From NCBI GenBank assembly GCA_021464415.1, contig CM038470.1, forward strand, positions 32,664,122 through 32,728,121: a stretch of DNA of 64,000 nt. Reading direction: 5' to 3'. This document shows positions 19,380 to 30,615 of this stretch, one piece after another. A program made the position numbers and the translations under genes. The notes under the pieces are model-generated. The model made no database searches, was not told where the DNA came from, and saw nothing but the letters and a program-made list of their open reading frames with translations. Numbering within the stretch: position 1 is the first letter of the stretch; each line of letters starts with the position of its first letter. This DNA is from Lonicera japonica. Taxonomy: Eukaryota; Streptophyta; Magnoliopsida; Dipsacales; Caprifoliaceae.

Positions 19380-21479
19380 TATTTTAACTCTTTCTTTTTC
19401 TTTTTATCCCCTTTGGTATTGGCTAGTTAAATCACTACTGATTAAAGAAGTTGAAGATACTTATTTATTACTATGAGTCAAGCATTAACAGAAACATAAA
19501 AAAAAACTGAATTTCAGCTTTCATTGAATTTAGTCTCCTTGTGTTTTGTGAAGAGACAAAGGACTTGAATGTTGAGCGCAAATATTTGGGATATTTGAAA
19601 GGGGGTAAATATGAAATCCTTTGGAAAATAGTCCATCAGTTTCAGATTGTTAGTAGCATCAAGCTAAAACAAAACGGCAGTACCCATTCAATTAAACATT
19701 GCAGAAAACACTGTTAACGTAAAGTATACTTAGATCAATGAAAACTAAAGCGATACTTGATGACCCCTCACCCAAAAAAGGCTTTTTTAATAATTATGTT
19801 CAATAAAAGTGTTACATAAGAACAAACACTACACTTGGATTGTAGCAGCATTCGGTTCAAATTTTTTTGTTATAGCAAGTTTAATTAATATTTAAGAGTT
19901 GTTAAAACTTTTAATCTTAACCATTTTAAAATATTAGAAAAGTTTTGCCTTTATGAGTAATTTGGTCAAAACAATACGGAATAGCGAAGGAAAGAGTAAA
20001 GCCTATAGATGGTCTAAACAAATAGAGGAAATGGATTGAATATCCTGAAACGGGCTGCTGTTACTAATAAGACTAAAGAAAATGCTGAAGTGACGATATC
20101 CATTGTTGGAATGTCCAATTCCTTTGAATGTGTTATTCTTGGGGGGGCGACTGCAACCACACCAAACTGTTCCCAGATCCATACTTAAAGGCTCTTGAAA
20201 TGCTCCAAATTTCAAACGACCACACTTTTATATGCAAGGTTAAGCTTCTTTAATGACCTTGTATGTTTGTGGCAATGTAGAAAGCACTGTCTTTTGAGAA
20301 GCTGTGTTCGTGTCAGATACATGTTGGTTAACGACAGTGTTTCGATGTGTCCATGATTTTATATCTCAGGTCACATGGTATGATTGCCTACCTTCCAGAT
20401 AGTGGGCAAGAAGAGATCTGCCTCAAATCCTTTTAAATGACTGATGATAGGGGCCGGGAGGGCTTGATGCTACCCCAAGTTGTTTCATGCAAATACATTT
20501 CTTAATAACTTTCATTATAATCATTGACTAAAGTCTTTTAAGGGGCAAAATTAAAGTATCGTAGCGGAAAGCTAAGAAAGAACAAAGTCTTGACTAAGCT
20601 AGGTATAAACATGTAATAGAGAGGAAAAACTCGCGATTTCATTCAATAATAGCCTGTGTTCCAACAATTACATTGACTTCTTTATATATGGGAGGAAATG
20701 TGTAAAAAAAAAAAGAAAAAATACATTAAAACTGCCAAAAGTAGACAATTGCAAAATGAGTGTGATTTTGCACTATTGATGCCCAGAATCATGCTGGAAA
20801 AGTCAACTCTAACTTTGGTATAACGGCGTGCAGTCCTGAGAAACTAGATGGAAGCAAAACCAACAATGCATATAAAGAATTATGAAGTTCCCAAGTTGTG
20901 GGCAGCTTTGGAAGAGCTTCTAATCCAAGTGAAAAGAATTCTGCAGTGTGAACAAATAAGTTACAAGTAGTAGAGCTTTAGTTTGGATCTTCTTACTTAA
21001 ATATGAATAATTATGTTAAAATCTTTGTTGCTTTCGTTTCATCAAGTTTGGATCTTCTTACTTAGATAGTTCGATATGATCAATAATATTAATTATGTGA
21101 AATCTTTGATGCTTTCGTTTCATCCGTTGATATAAAAAGGTCCAATTATTTTAAAAATCTTGCACAATGAGCCGATTTCTCTTATACATCCATGATTTTT
21201 GAAAAATTGTGGAAAAAGTATTGTATAAAAGAGTTGTAATGACGGTGAACGAAATCAAAGGTACAGATTATTTTGATTTTGCCATCCACAATCAAAAGTT
21301 AAAATTACTTCAATCATTCACAAATTCCCACCGTTCACTCCAATTATATATTCACAAGTCAATGTGCGCCGCATTTCAAAAAGCTTCTGATCGGAAATAA
21401 GTTAAAAATGATCAATTCAAACATCAACTCTTATTTAAAAACTCTTAATTAGGGACAAAGGATCGGTCGAAGGTCTAAG
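19380..21479. other. Non-coding stretch at the end of the tandem modules
   Basis: No gene is supported. 20165-20280 repeats 18343-18480. Short reading frames (for example 20003-20215) lack coding character. AT-rich spacer otherwise. Confidence 0.5.
20980..21126. repeat. Imperfect tandem duplication of about 75 bp
   Basis: The block AGTTTGGATCTTCTTACTTA...AAATCTTTG(T/A)TGCTTTCGTTTCATC occurs twice in succession. Confidence 0.7.
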
Positions 21480-21627
21480 AGGAACCGTTTGTTTTGTCTT
21501 ACATACTTCCTGGTTTGAGTTTCAAGAACATCTCCGGTGCAAAGTATTATGATGCCTTTCAATTTATACGAGAGAAGTAATGAAGCTGCTGCATCTTTTG
21601 CAAGATATTATATAACACATTACCATA

Positions 21628-21682
21628 TTCCCGCATCGACGGAAGAAAGAAGAAGAGATATTAGCAGCTGAATAAGAATGAG
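21628..21682 (+). promoter_or_regulatory. snRNA promoter of U5 copy 4
   Basis: TTCCCGCATCG (21628-21638) is a USE with two mismatches about 70-80 bp before the RNA. GAATAAGAATGAG (21670-21682) is the TATA-like block. Confidence 0.72.
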
Positions 21683-21707
21683 AACTAGCATTCAACAAAA
21701 ATCACGC

Positions 21708-21829
21708 AGCCGTGTGGTGAGCACAAAGCGAACTATTCTTTCGCCTTTTACTAAAGAATACCGTGTGCTCGTCACTTATAGCGGCATACGCCTATTTTTG
21801 GAGGGGTCACTCTTTTTGTAAAGATCCCC
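21708..21829 (+). ncRNA. U5: U5 spliceosomal snRNA, copy 4 (opposite strand)
   Basis: Starts AGCCGUGUGGUGAGC at 21708. It has the intact loop I CGCCUUUUACUAAAGA (about 21750-21765), the Sm site CCUAUUUUUGGAGG and the terminal hairpin ending near 21829, about 122 nt. A 3' box CAATTTTAGTAAAAA follows at once. The AGCCGUGUG...CACG ends pair better than in copy 1. It is the only snRNA of the cluster on the plus strand. Likely functional. Confidence 0.93.
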
Positions 21830-22235
21830 TACAATTTTAGTAAAAATTTGTTAGGCTTTCCTCTGTTATTTATTTTTATGAGGCTATATTTTTTCTTATT
21901 TTTGTAAGGGAGTATTTATAACAAAATAGTTAACCTAACTAAGCATGAACAACTCCAATTGAGGTGGTGGTTCATTGTTTGGGTGGTGGTTCATTGTTTG
22001 ATGGTGGAACATGGAGGTGGTGCCGGCGACAGCTGGTGGTGGTGGAATAGTTAGAAATTTGTGGATGAATATCATCACCCCCCTAAACAATTTGATAATG
22101 CTATTTCATTTCATAGCAAACAATCAATCTCTTCTTGAGAAAGAAAAAGTTTCATAAATTGCTTTACTAAATTTATCATACAAAAGATCAGTGTCTTTTC
22201 TTTTTCTTATTTTCAATTGAAACAGGAACGAAAGA

Positions 22236-22239
22236 ACAC

Positions 22240-22276
<37 letters not shown>
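22236..22276. repeat. (TA)n microsatellite
   Basis: About 18 TA repeats ending in GTGTGTG. Confidence 0.9.
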
Positions 22277-22285
<9 letters not shown>

Positions 22286-22430
22286 TAATTATTAATTATA
22301 ATTATAAAAGTGTGAATGAGGGTATAGATTTACACTTTTATCGATTGGTTAGGAATAAATGGTACGTACTCTTATTTTTTTTAATTCTTTTTCGGTTAAA
22401 ATAGAAAAGATTATTTCTGCACAGCATCAA

Positions 22431-22580
22431 TTAGAATTTCATCAATATCTATCCACTTGCTAGGTAATTTATAAATTGTTCACCCCTTTAATTTAGAGTC
22501 TATATTAGAATTTCATCAATATCTATCCACTTGCTAGGTAATTTATAAATTGTTCACCCCTTTAATTTAGAGTCTATGTT
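22431..22580. repeat. Perfect-looking tandem duplication, 74-bp unit
   Basis: The unit beginning TTAGAATTTCATCAATATC occurs at 22431 and again at 22505 with a single visible difference, so the duplication is recent. Confidence 0.9.
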
Positions 22581-22589
22581 AGACTATTG

Positions 22590-22807
22590 GCCTCGTTTGA
22601 TTCAAGTATTAAAAAGTGGGATGGAATTATTAATACCACTTTTTTTTATAATATTTTGTTTGGTTCGTACAAATGTGCTGAGAATATTAATACCGAGACT
22701 AACTTAATACCACTATTTGTGGTATAATTTAATATCGGGGGGGGGGGGGGGGTGTGGTATTAGTTATCCGGGATTAAAAAAAAGGAACTACATATTTTCA
22801 AAAATGC

Positions 22808-22844
<37 letters not shown>

Positions 22845-23053
22845 TTATATTTTTTTTTAATTCCAAAATATAATCTCATATACGAGTTACAGAACCAAAC
22901 ATGATATTAACATCAACATGGGATATCACAGTATTAATACTGCATGAATCAAACAGGGTATTGGTATTAAATTAATACCCGGATTAATTGTCCAGCATTA
23001 TTAATAATGGTATTATTAAGCCCATTGACCCTAATACATGGATCAAACGAGGC
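22590..23053. mobile_element. MITE with GCCTCGTTTGAT terminal inverted repeats
   Basis: GCCTCGTTTGATTCAAGTA at the left end is mirrored by ATCAAACGAGGC at the right end, 464 bp in all. Inside are a run of 16 G (22737-22752) and an ATT tract (22811-22843). The TIR style resembles Tourist/Harbinger or hAT MITEs. I could not fix a target duplication. No transposase. Confidence 0.65.
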
Positions 23054-24770
23054 ATGTACTAGATCAACTAAGAATCTTTGTACCCTACTTTCACCGATTC
23101 TTTTTTTTATTCTTTCATTTAAATGATATATACAAAGAGAAAAGGAAGCCATGCAACAACTAAACGTTTTAGCAGTGCTTCTTCACTAATAATATTGTAG
23201 GGGATGCTGCCTTTTTTGCTTTAAAAAAATAAAATCTTTATAATGAGGTCATTTTATCAAAACAGTTTAAGTTAGTGAGATAATAATTTAAAATTTCAAT
23301 GATCGAAATTGAGCAAATATATCAATCAGTAAAATTTTATAGAGATTGTTTATTTATTATAGATATGAAAAAAAATTGACCGTTGCCCCTTGATATTGAT
23401 GGTCCTTTTTATTAAAAAGATGACCATCATATGTAGTAGGCTACATGTGTGTGTATATATATATATGTAGAATTTGAAAAAGGAAATCAGAGCCCCACAT
23501 TAGCAAAATCCAAGTTGTATGCTTTTTAAAAGGGTGCTGGTAAAATCATCTTGATATTTCAATTTAAACACCCATTTTTTAGACACTCATATTTTAATTT
23601 TAAATTGGTAAGAGCATACGTATAGTTTAGGCACACTAATATAAACACATGCTTAAAACACCATGTAATTATGGTTCCTATTCTCTCTAAATTCCTGCAC
23701 CTATTCTCTCATCCTAACCACCATGTAATTATGGTTCCTACTAAAGCATTGCAAATTCTTACCTCGAGCTTCTATAGAATATAGGTCTTCCAAAATTTGA
23801 CGCGCGCCTTTTTCTTTGTTTATCTTTTATATTAATAAAATTTTCAGGGATTTAGCCGTTTGATTAAAATAAAAGAAAAAACCTCATAGAAGAAAGTTTT
23901 CAAGATGTACAACTTTGAATCAATGATCAAAATTATTTCAACTGAGAACTTATCTCCTGCATGACTCACTAATGCCTACTAATCACAAGTGATATTTCCA
24001 CATTCGTGCAACTGTGCATAAAGTTGGTTGGAGCAATTAATCAAACACGTTTTAGAGTCTACACAATAACAGAAAATACATAACACTATGAATATATACA
24101 TGTCAATGCACACACACATATATATAATGTAAATAAGAATGTTTGCCTTACCTTGAAGTCAGGTTGAATTGGCGTTGAAGAAAAAGCGATGCAACGATGA
24201 AACAAAAAAGAAAACGTATGATTGCTGAGTTGGAGATATTAGGGTGCCTTCAAAACACATAACCTAACTATATAGATTACCTTTTTTTATAAAAAGGGTA
24301 ATACTATTGTCAAAATAACTTTCATTGGTGCCAAAGCAATATAATATAAGATACTTAAAATATGATATACAACCATACAATACGTTATTTGTTTTAGCAT
24401 TAATGAAAACCGCCTTGGAAATAGTATTACTCTTTCAAAATTGATACTTCATATGACACATTAAGTTACATATCAAATATCAAATCAAATGTTGGGGAAA
24501 TTAAGGTGACTTATGCAAATTTTGGTAGGGGTAAAACGAGATTGAGAATGAACCAATTATAATATTTAATGAACTCTTTACTAATTTTGATTGATAAACA
24601 AAAAAGAACGAGTTATTAAAGCTGCCATGAGCCCCATTTGAGATTCAAAGCTACATATGATGATTGTATCCATCTCCATACAATAATAAAATTAAATTAA
24701 ATTGACCTCCTCAAGTGAATGCGAAACGAGAAAGTACGTACCGGAACACATCAATATTTCTATTCCAGTA
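23054..24770. other. Intergenic stretch downstream of the F-box gene
   Basis: No gene is seen. A 25-bp direct repeat, ACCACCATGTAATTATGG-type, lies near 23661 and 23717. The remainder is AT-rich. Confidence 0.5.
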
Positions 24771-25913
24771 TCAGTATGTTGCATACAATCCGATCGCGGG
24801 TGAAACTATTGTTTGCACTAAAGAAGTCGCACACAAAAACTTACCAGTGGTTCTATAAAGCTTTGTATATGTCTTACTTGTATGATTGTAGGCCCATATA
24901 TCATTCGAGTTCGTCATGAATAAGAATTCTTTGCCATTCCTAGATAAATGCAACGGCATCAGACACCGAAGATATCTTACCTGCAAATTTGATAAAACAT
25001 ACAAAGTTGTCCATGATTCTGCCACTCCATATTCCTTCATTGCTACCACTTCCACATTATGTTCAACACAATTACGTACTCCTTCACTTCTTCGAGCTAT
25101 AGATAGGCATCCGTCTAAAACGCCAAAACCAATTAGCGGATACTGATGATCATCATGCTTTGGAGGGGATGGTAACACCTCAAAGTTATTCTTGCTTTCG
25201 TCGAAACAAATAATCGTCTGATCATTTTCCTCTCCAGGAACAATCCAGTGGATATGCCCATTCACTAATGTCCCACCTATCGAGTGACGAACATTAAAAG
25301 GAGCATCATCAATCCTGACCCATTTTTTACTTTTCAAACAAGATACAAAAACAAGTGAGACATTATACGAAGGTCGCATTACTAAAGCCTTGTAATCATC
25401 TATACCGGCGTCGTAACAAAGCCCGATACTATCACAATAAGACAGATACGTGGAGTCCAAGCAATCAAGGGTTAACACTTCAACAGAATATCGAGTGGAT
25501 GGATTGAACAAAACAAGAGATTCCTTGCCAATATGTAAAAGCACCAAACCGTTGCAGGCATTTGAGATTGCCCTTTGCTTACAAGGCTTATTATTATGTT
25601 CCTTAAGAATCAGAGGAGGTACGCTAATACTAAATGAATTTTTAGGAGTAGCATCATCATCAATGAAGTAAAGTTTGGGAATCTGTCCATTGGATGTGAT
25701 GGCAAAGATGGAATTGAACTGTCTTTTGTAATAGAAATCGAAATTGGGGCCTGAGATGGTTGAAAACCAACGTTTACAGACAGATTTAAAACGAAAGAGA
25801 GATTTTACCGGAAGTCTATAAAGGATCTCGTCAATTATCTCTTGTGGTAAGATCACCATTGTTGTAACTCTCTTGCTGCTACTTTCTTGATTATGATTTT
25901 GATTTTCCTTCAT
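24771..25913 (-). CDS. F-box protein, FBA type 1
   Basis: Intact 380-residue single-exon gene. Residues about 19-60 form the F-box (ILPQEIIDEILYRLPVKSLF, then RFKSVCKRWFSTISGPNF), which binds SKP1. The rest is the F-box-associated type 1 domain. It has the CNGLVLLHIGKESLVLFNPS block near 115-135 and late ESWTTLYVL and KEFLFM...W.Y blocks that build kelch-like strands. Such proteins are substrate receptors of SCF ubiquitin ligases, in cytosol and nucleus; the target here is unknown. The start at 25913 is the first ATG, and a second ATG (MVILPQE) just before the F-box is possible. The family is large and fast-evolving in plants, so no orthologue can be named. No breaks are seen. Confidence 0.92.
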   Translation of the reverse strand: MKENQNHNQESSSKRVTTMVILPQEIIDEILYRLPVKSLFRFKSVCKRWFSTISGPNFDFYYKRQFNSIFAITSNGQIPKLYFIDDDATPKNSFSISVPPLILKEHNNKPCKQRAISNACNGLVLLHIGKESLVLFNPSTRYSVEVLTLDCLDSTYLSYCDSIGLCYDAGIDDYKALVMRPSYNVSLVFVSCLKSKKWVRIDDAPFNVRHSIGGTLVNGHIHWIVPGEENDQTIICFDESKNNFEVLPSPPKHDDHQYPLIGFGVLDGCLSIARRSEGVRNCVEHNVEVVAMKEYGVAESWTTLYVLSNLQVRYLRCLMPLHLSRNGKEFLFMTNSNDIWAYNHTSKTYTKLYRTTGKFLCATSLVQTIVSPAIGLYATY

Positions 25914-26166
25914 TGCATCAGATCAGGTAGCTGCTCACGCATTGAAGCTAGGGTTTCATTTTATACATAGAGCTGGCCCCGGCCCAAGTTCTGAAATTAC
26001 CCCTATATACATAGGCCTTCCATTTATCCCAAATTCAATCTCATATATAGAGCGCCCTGCAAAAAGACCTTAACCTCATATATAAACAATTAAACATTAT
26101 ATACATAGGCCAGCCCAAAGACTTTTACATCAGAACCAGATGGACAGTACCACCGGGTTAGCCTGT

Positions 26167-26655
26167 TAGGGATGGCAAAAAATCCGTGAGTTCGGGTACC
26201 CGTAAGTATCCGACCTGATGGAGGCAGGTATGGGGACAAATAATCGGGGGCGGATTCGAGTCGGGAATTTTAAAAAAAATCGGGTTCGGGTATGGGAATC
26301 TCCACCACGTACCTGCTCCGATATATTTAATTTTGTAATTTTTTTTATTTTATGCTTATATATATGTGTGTATATATGTAGATAAAACATATATGTATAT
26401 AAAATTTCATTGTCCATTGTGTATATATATAATTTTATTTATATATTATATAATATTATATTATTTTTAACTTCACTTTTTTTTTTTTTCAAAAAAAAAA
26501 TATTATTGAGGAATCCCCGTTGGGACCCGATACCCGACAGGGACAGGGATGGGGATTACCCGATTCAAGAAACCGAGGATGGGGATAGTTTTTGGTGGCA
26601 GGGATGGAGATGGAATTTATAAACTTGACCCAAACTCGACCCGTTGCCATCCCTA
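26167..26655. mobile_element. MITE with TAGGGATGGCAA terminal inverted repeats
   Basis: TAGGGATGGCAA at 26167 is mirrored by TTGCCATCCCTA at 26655. The inner flanks are rich in CGGG/CCCG words and the middle is AT-rich. It resembles hAT-type MITEs. No clear 8-bp duplication was found. The small reading frames on both strands are by-products. Confidence 0.65.
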
Positions 26656-29568
26656 CACCGTGCCAACTTACAACAACAACATTGAATACAAATTTTTGGA
26701 AAAATAAAAACAAAAACAAAGCACACTTTCACTACGGTCGTTGTGTCCACCCCTTGGACCCAACATCCTTGTTGGCAGACTACCGGCTAGACCTCTCACA
26801 AAAGACTAGTGACATCAAATACAATAGTAGAAACTGTGTGTTTGTACTTTGCACCATATTGTGGTATACACCTATCGATTCAAGTTATACCTTAAAACTC
26901 TAATCATATAATATATAATATATTATTATTATTATTATTATATTTATATTTATATATAGTAAAATGCTCAACTTTGATGTGGTGCCGCCATGTGGCATTT
27001 CATTCAATGCATTTGTATCACTATAAATTATTATATATACTATAATTTAATCTTTATTATTTTTGAAACGATTAATTAAAAAGTAATTAATTCATATTTG
27101 TATTGCCTATTTATTATAGTTTACGGTCTGATGTTTGTATAATCCTTTTCTTTCATATATTTTGACACTGCATATATATTAATTTCCAAGGTTGGTTTCA
27201 ATTACAAATTGTTCCATTCTACCCCCTCTCTCCCTCTTAAAGTCTTAATTAGTTCATCTCCTTCTATTTTTCCATTTTGCTGTCTTTTATATCAGTGCAT
27301 AACTCCTCTTAATTTTCTTACTTCAAATTTATTATCTTTCCAAATTAATTTATGTATTTATTATTCCATCAATTTCTCTCTTTACTAATTTATCCTTCTC
27401 AAATGTATCGTATTATTTGATTCAAATACGCGTTAATCCATAACCTCTTATGTTGTTAACCAAATTATATTTTCTTAATTAATATACTCATCCATTCAAC
27501 GCACCATAATATTTTTTCCAAGCCTCCGTGTCATTTATACTATATATATTACAATTATTGGTAATATATGGAAAACCATTCCATGTCATATTTTTTCTCA
27601 TTTTAAGAACCTTTCACATTGCAGTAAACTCAATAATGAGACTGACATTTTGAAGGTTGTATGTTCTGTTCGCGAAATGCAGCTGCTGCTTCTTATTCCT
27701 GCAAAAGAGCAGTTTCAAGAAGGAGATGTTTCTCGACCTCAACTTCATTCACTAGGCATTGATGCATGGCTAACTCAGTCATACTTCCACGAATTCTCCT
27801 GAGACTAAATCGACGAGCAGGACTTTGGCATTGTCGATGCTGAAGGGGGCAACATAACATCTTTGGCACCAACAGCAGCCTCACCAGACATGTTGCACCC
27901 AAAAGTGATGTTGATCCAATGATGAATTTGGAAAGAAACCGAGTAGCTTTTTATGCAAATTTAACGAACTCCGCAATAGTGCCCACCCATGAAGGAACTT
28001 CCAAATCAGACATACCAGAACGAAGAGATTAAAATAATTTGGGGTCACAATAGAAATCCGGAATGTTTGGTTCATATAATGAACAAACAGCTAAGCGCAA
28101 AACACTCAAAATTAAACTTCTTACTTTATAACTGTAGGCAAACAGTTCGGAGAGGCATTCTTCTGATCAATGATGTGGGATGGATTTCAGATGTTGAATA
28201 AGTGAAATCCAACTGTTCATCTCCTTTTGCCAAGCACCGTACGCTTGCTTTTTAGTTAAATCTCTCTCCTGCCCACGATGTTATTCTCATTGGTTTTTTA
28301 CCTAAGGCATAAAAGTGTAAAATGTGTGGTCAGGCCACCACCTTCTCCCAGTTGGTCTGTTTAAGATGAAAAGATACTCGAAATGACTCAACTCTCCCCT
28401 CCACCATTGACTAAAACCAGAATGCCTGCCAGCCTCTAACATTGGGATAATTTCAAATCAGCATGAAGTCCCTGAGAATGACAGTCATCAATGCATCAAC
28501 CTATCCTTGAAGCAGTAATAGCAGAGCCTTCTTTACTTCAAGAATTCAATTTAGACATCAGATGTAACTAATCGCCATGGTTCAGCCAATACCAGCCCAA
28601 ATCAGTCAACAATACATTGGATGGGCAACCCCTAACCCATGCATGTGAGCCAAGGCAGACAGTAGCTGGTAGATTAAAAATCTTATATGCCAGCCAACTT
28701 CAAGGAGGTGGCCTATAGTGAAGAACATTATTCAAGGTATATGGAGCTTTTGGCAGCACTAAACTAATAGGGCTAGATGATTTTAGCATCCCCAGAATGG
28801 GCACTATATGTTGGATGCCTTACGCAGCCATGGAAATAGACTCCCATCAAATGACGGTATCCTACGCTCCCATCAAATGACGGTATCCCAACTAAACGAA
28901 AAAGTTTAAGCTATCTTGCCCCCGCTGCTTTTCCTTCTATTAGGTGACTAAGTGAGGACAAAATGTGAACTTAAATGGACCCATATAAGAAGTCTGAAAG
29001 CGAGCTCTGCAAATACAGAGTAAGAAGAACTGCCGATCTGTATAGTCCTTGGAGCAAGACAACCTACCAGAATATTTACAGGTCGCACGCTAATTCAGAC
29101 AAACATGTGGGGCTTGGATTCACCATTCAAAAACTTTCAATAGTATATGTATAAAAAATACAAAAAACTTAGAACAGAAAGAATCTAATTTTCTGAGTTC
29201 CCTCAAACATCCAAATCCACAAATTAGTCCCTGGGGAATCACACGATTGCATAAACTTTCTTGTGGGGCTTGGATTCAACATTCAAAAACTTTTACAGTA
29301 CTTGTAGTCACACCTAATAATTTATCAATGGCTCTGCAACAAAACTATTCAGTAAAACATCGGACTTTTACCAACATGAAAAGAGCATGCATTCCTAATT
29401 GTAAAAATAATTGATTTACAAAAAAGAAAACTGATTTGATTAATGATATTCGTACATACGCGATCTAAGAACAGAAACAAGTACATTGATACACAACACC
29501 AACATAATAAGGGCTGGCGTGTATGTTTTGAACCTCTTAAGTCTGAATGGCCAAAATCAGAAAAACAA
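26656..29568. other. Intergenic stretch between MITE and NOPCHAP1-like gene
   Basis: No intact gene is seen. Bases 27690-28030 have a less AT-rich, exon-like composition on the minus strand with several frame breaks, perhaps a dead gene piece that I cannot name. A 26-bp tandem repeat (CTCCCATCAAATGACGGTAT) is at 28838-28890. A repeated CTTGGATTCAMCATTCAAAA word is near 29110 and 29270. Confidence 0.45.
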
Positions 29569-30123
29569 TTACAAAATCTCTACAATCTTCGATCTCTTCC
29601 TCGATCTAGAATTCCCCAATACCTCATCTGAAGAACAATGTTCGTCATCATTACCATCATCATCACTACTATTTTCATCTTCAGATTCCAGCTCATTATC
29701 ACTGCTATCACTAGTATCATTCAATTGAATCACTGGTTGATAACTCGAAATGGCAGATTCAGCAGCAGCAACAGCCTCGGGCGTATGAAGATCCGCAACT
29801 CCCAGCATCAAGTCTAGCTCAATATACTCCTTTTCCTCCCCCGTAATCGCTTCGATATCGTACTCTTTCGGATTGTTCGTTGCGTCGATTTGTAGCTTTT
29901 TGTTCGATTCCGACATTATCCCTAAGAAATCCCTCACTTTCCCCAATACTTGGCTCTTCGGAGCCGATGAAATCGTAGGTTTTGCATCGATTGAGGGTGG
30001 CTTTGATTTAATTTGAATCATCCCGTTTTTGTTCTTCTTGCAAACAATGAGTTTGGATTGTATAGAGGCAGAGGAGTTTTTGTTCTCTAAATCCAGAAGA
30101 ATTTTGCTGCTTTGCTCCTCCAT
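29569..30123 (-). CDS. NOPCHAP1-like protein (box C/D snoRNP assembly factor)
   Basis: Intact 184-residue single-exon gene. The centre (about 59-112) has LGKVRDFLGIMSESNKKLQ, then YDIEAITGEEKEYIELDLML. This is the pattern of the NOPCHAP1/C12orf45 family: a short helix that ends in N-x-KL, followed by a DIE.I...IE.D..L strand. The tail (about 137-170) is a Ser/Asp/Glu-rich acidic stretch followed by a basic NSRSRKRSK nuclear-type signal. Animal NOPCHAP1 (about 185 residues, the same length) links NOP58 to the RUVBL1/2-R2TP machine during box C/D snoRNP assembly. The same role in nucleus or nucleolus is inferred here. The assignment rests on motif order and length, not on a search. Confidence 0.72.
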   Translation of the reverse strand: MEEQSSKILLDLENKNSSASIQSKLIVCKKNKNGMIQIKSKPPSIDAKPTISSAPKSQVLGKVRDFLGIMSESNKKLQIDATNNPKEYDIEAITGEEKEYIELDLMLGVADLHTPEAVAAAESAISSYQPVIQLNDTSDSSDNELESEDENSSDDDGNDDEHCSSDEVLGNSRSRKRSKIVEIL

Positions 30124-30615
30124 AGCTTAATTGAATCTTCTCTCTCAAACCAAACGGTAGATTGAATTAGGGTTTTGAGTTTTCTCTCTCCTAGGGTTTT
30201 TGAAATTTTATACTCTTCTAGTTAAGATTAGTTAGGGTTTACGGTATGCTTGGATTGAGAAGGGATGGAAAGAAAATATGTAATTAGAAATGGAAGGAAT
30301 GGAATAGAATAAAAAAGAATGAGTTTAATTTTATTGTTATTTAGATGGCCAAAGATAGGAAAGAATGGAATGAAAATAAATCTTGTTTGGATAGAAAGAA
30401 AAAAAGAAATGAAAGGAATGTGATTTAATATATTATTAATAAATTAAGATTAAATTTGGAATAGTGTGAAAAAATTATTAAAAAAATTTCCTTTCCTTAC
30501 CAATTCTCCTAATATTGGAAGGAAACAAAATAAAGGAATAGAGAAAATTGGCATTTCCTCTCAATCCCTCCGTTTCTTTTCAACTCCTTCTTATAAATCT
30601 ATCCAAACCAGGTAA

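Larger units (their letters stand above)
21480..22230. repeat. Inverted duplicate of the U5 copy 1 region
   Basis: Read in reverse, this stretch follows 8440-9170, including the U5 gene, its promoter and both flanks. A GGTGG-rich expansion has arisen at 21960-22060. Confidence 0.8.

Noticed and set aside
22737..22752. Long G runs (also 48598-48611 and 60489-60501) as G-quadruplex elements
   Set aside because: Single homopolymers without the spaced G-tract pattern; polymerase slippage or sequencing error is likelier.
27693..28201. Possible gene on either strand
   Set aside because: Exon-like composition but several frame breaks and no recognisable domain; noted only as a possible dead fragment.
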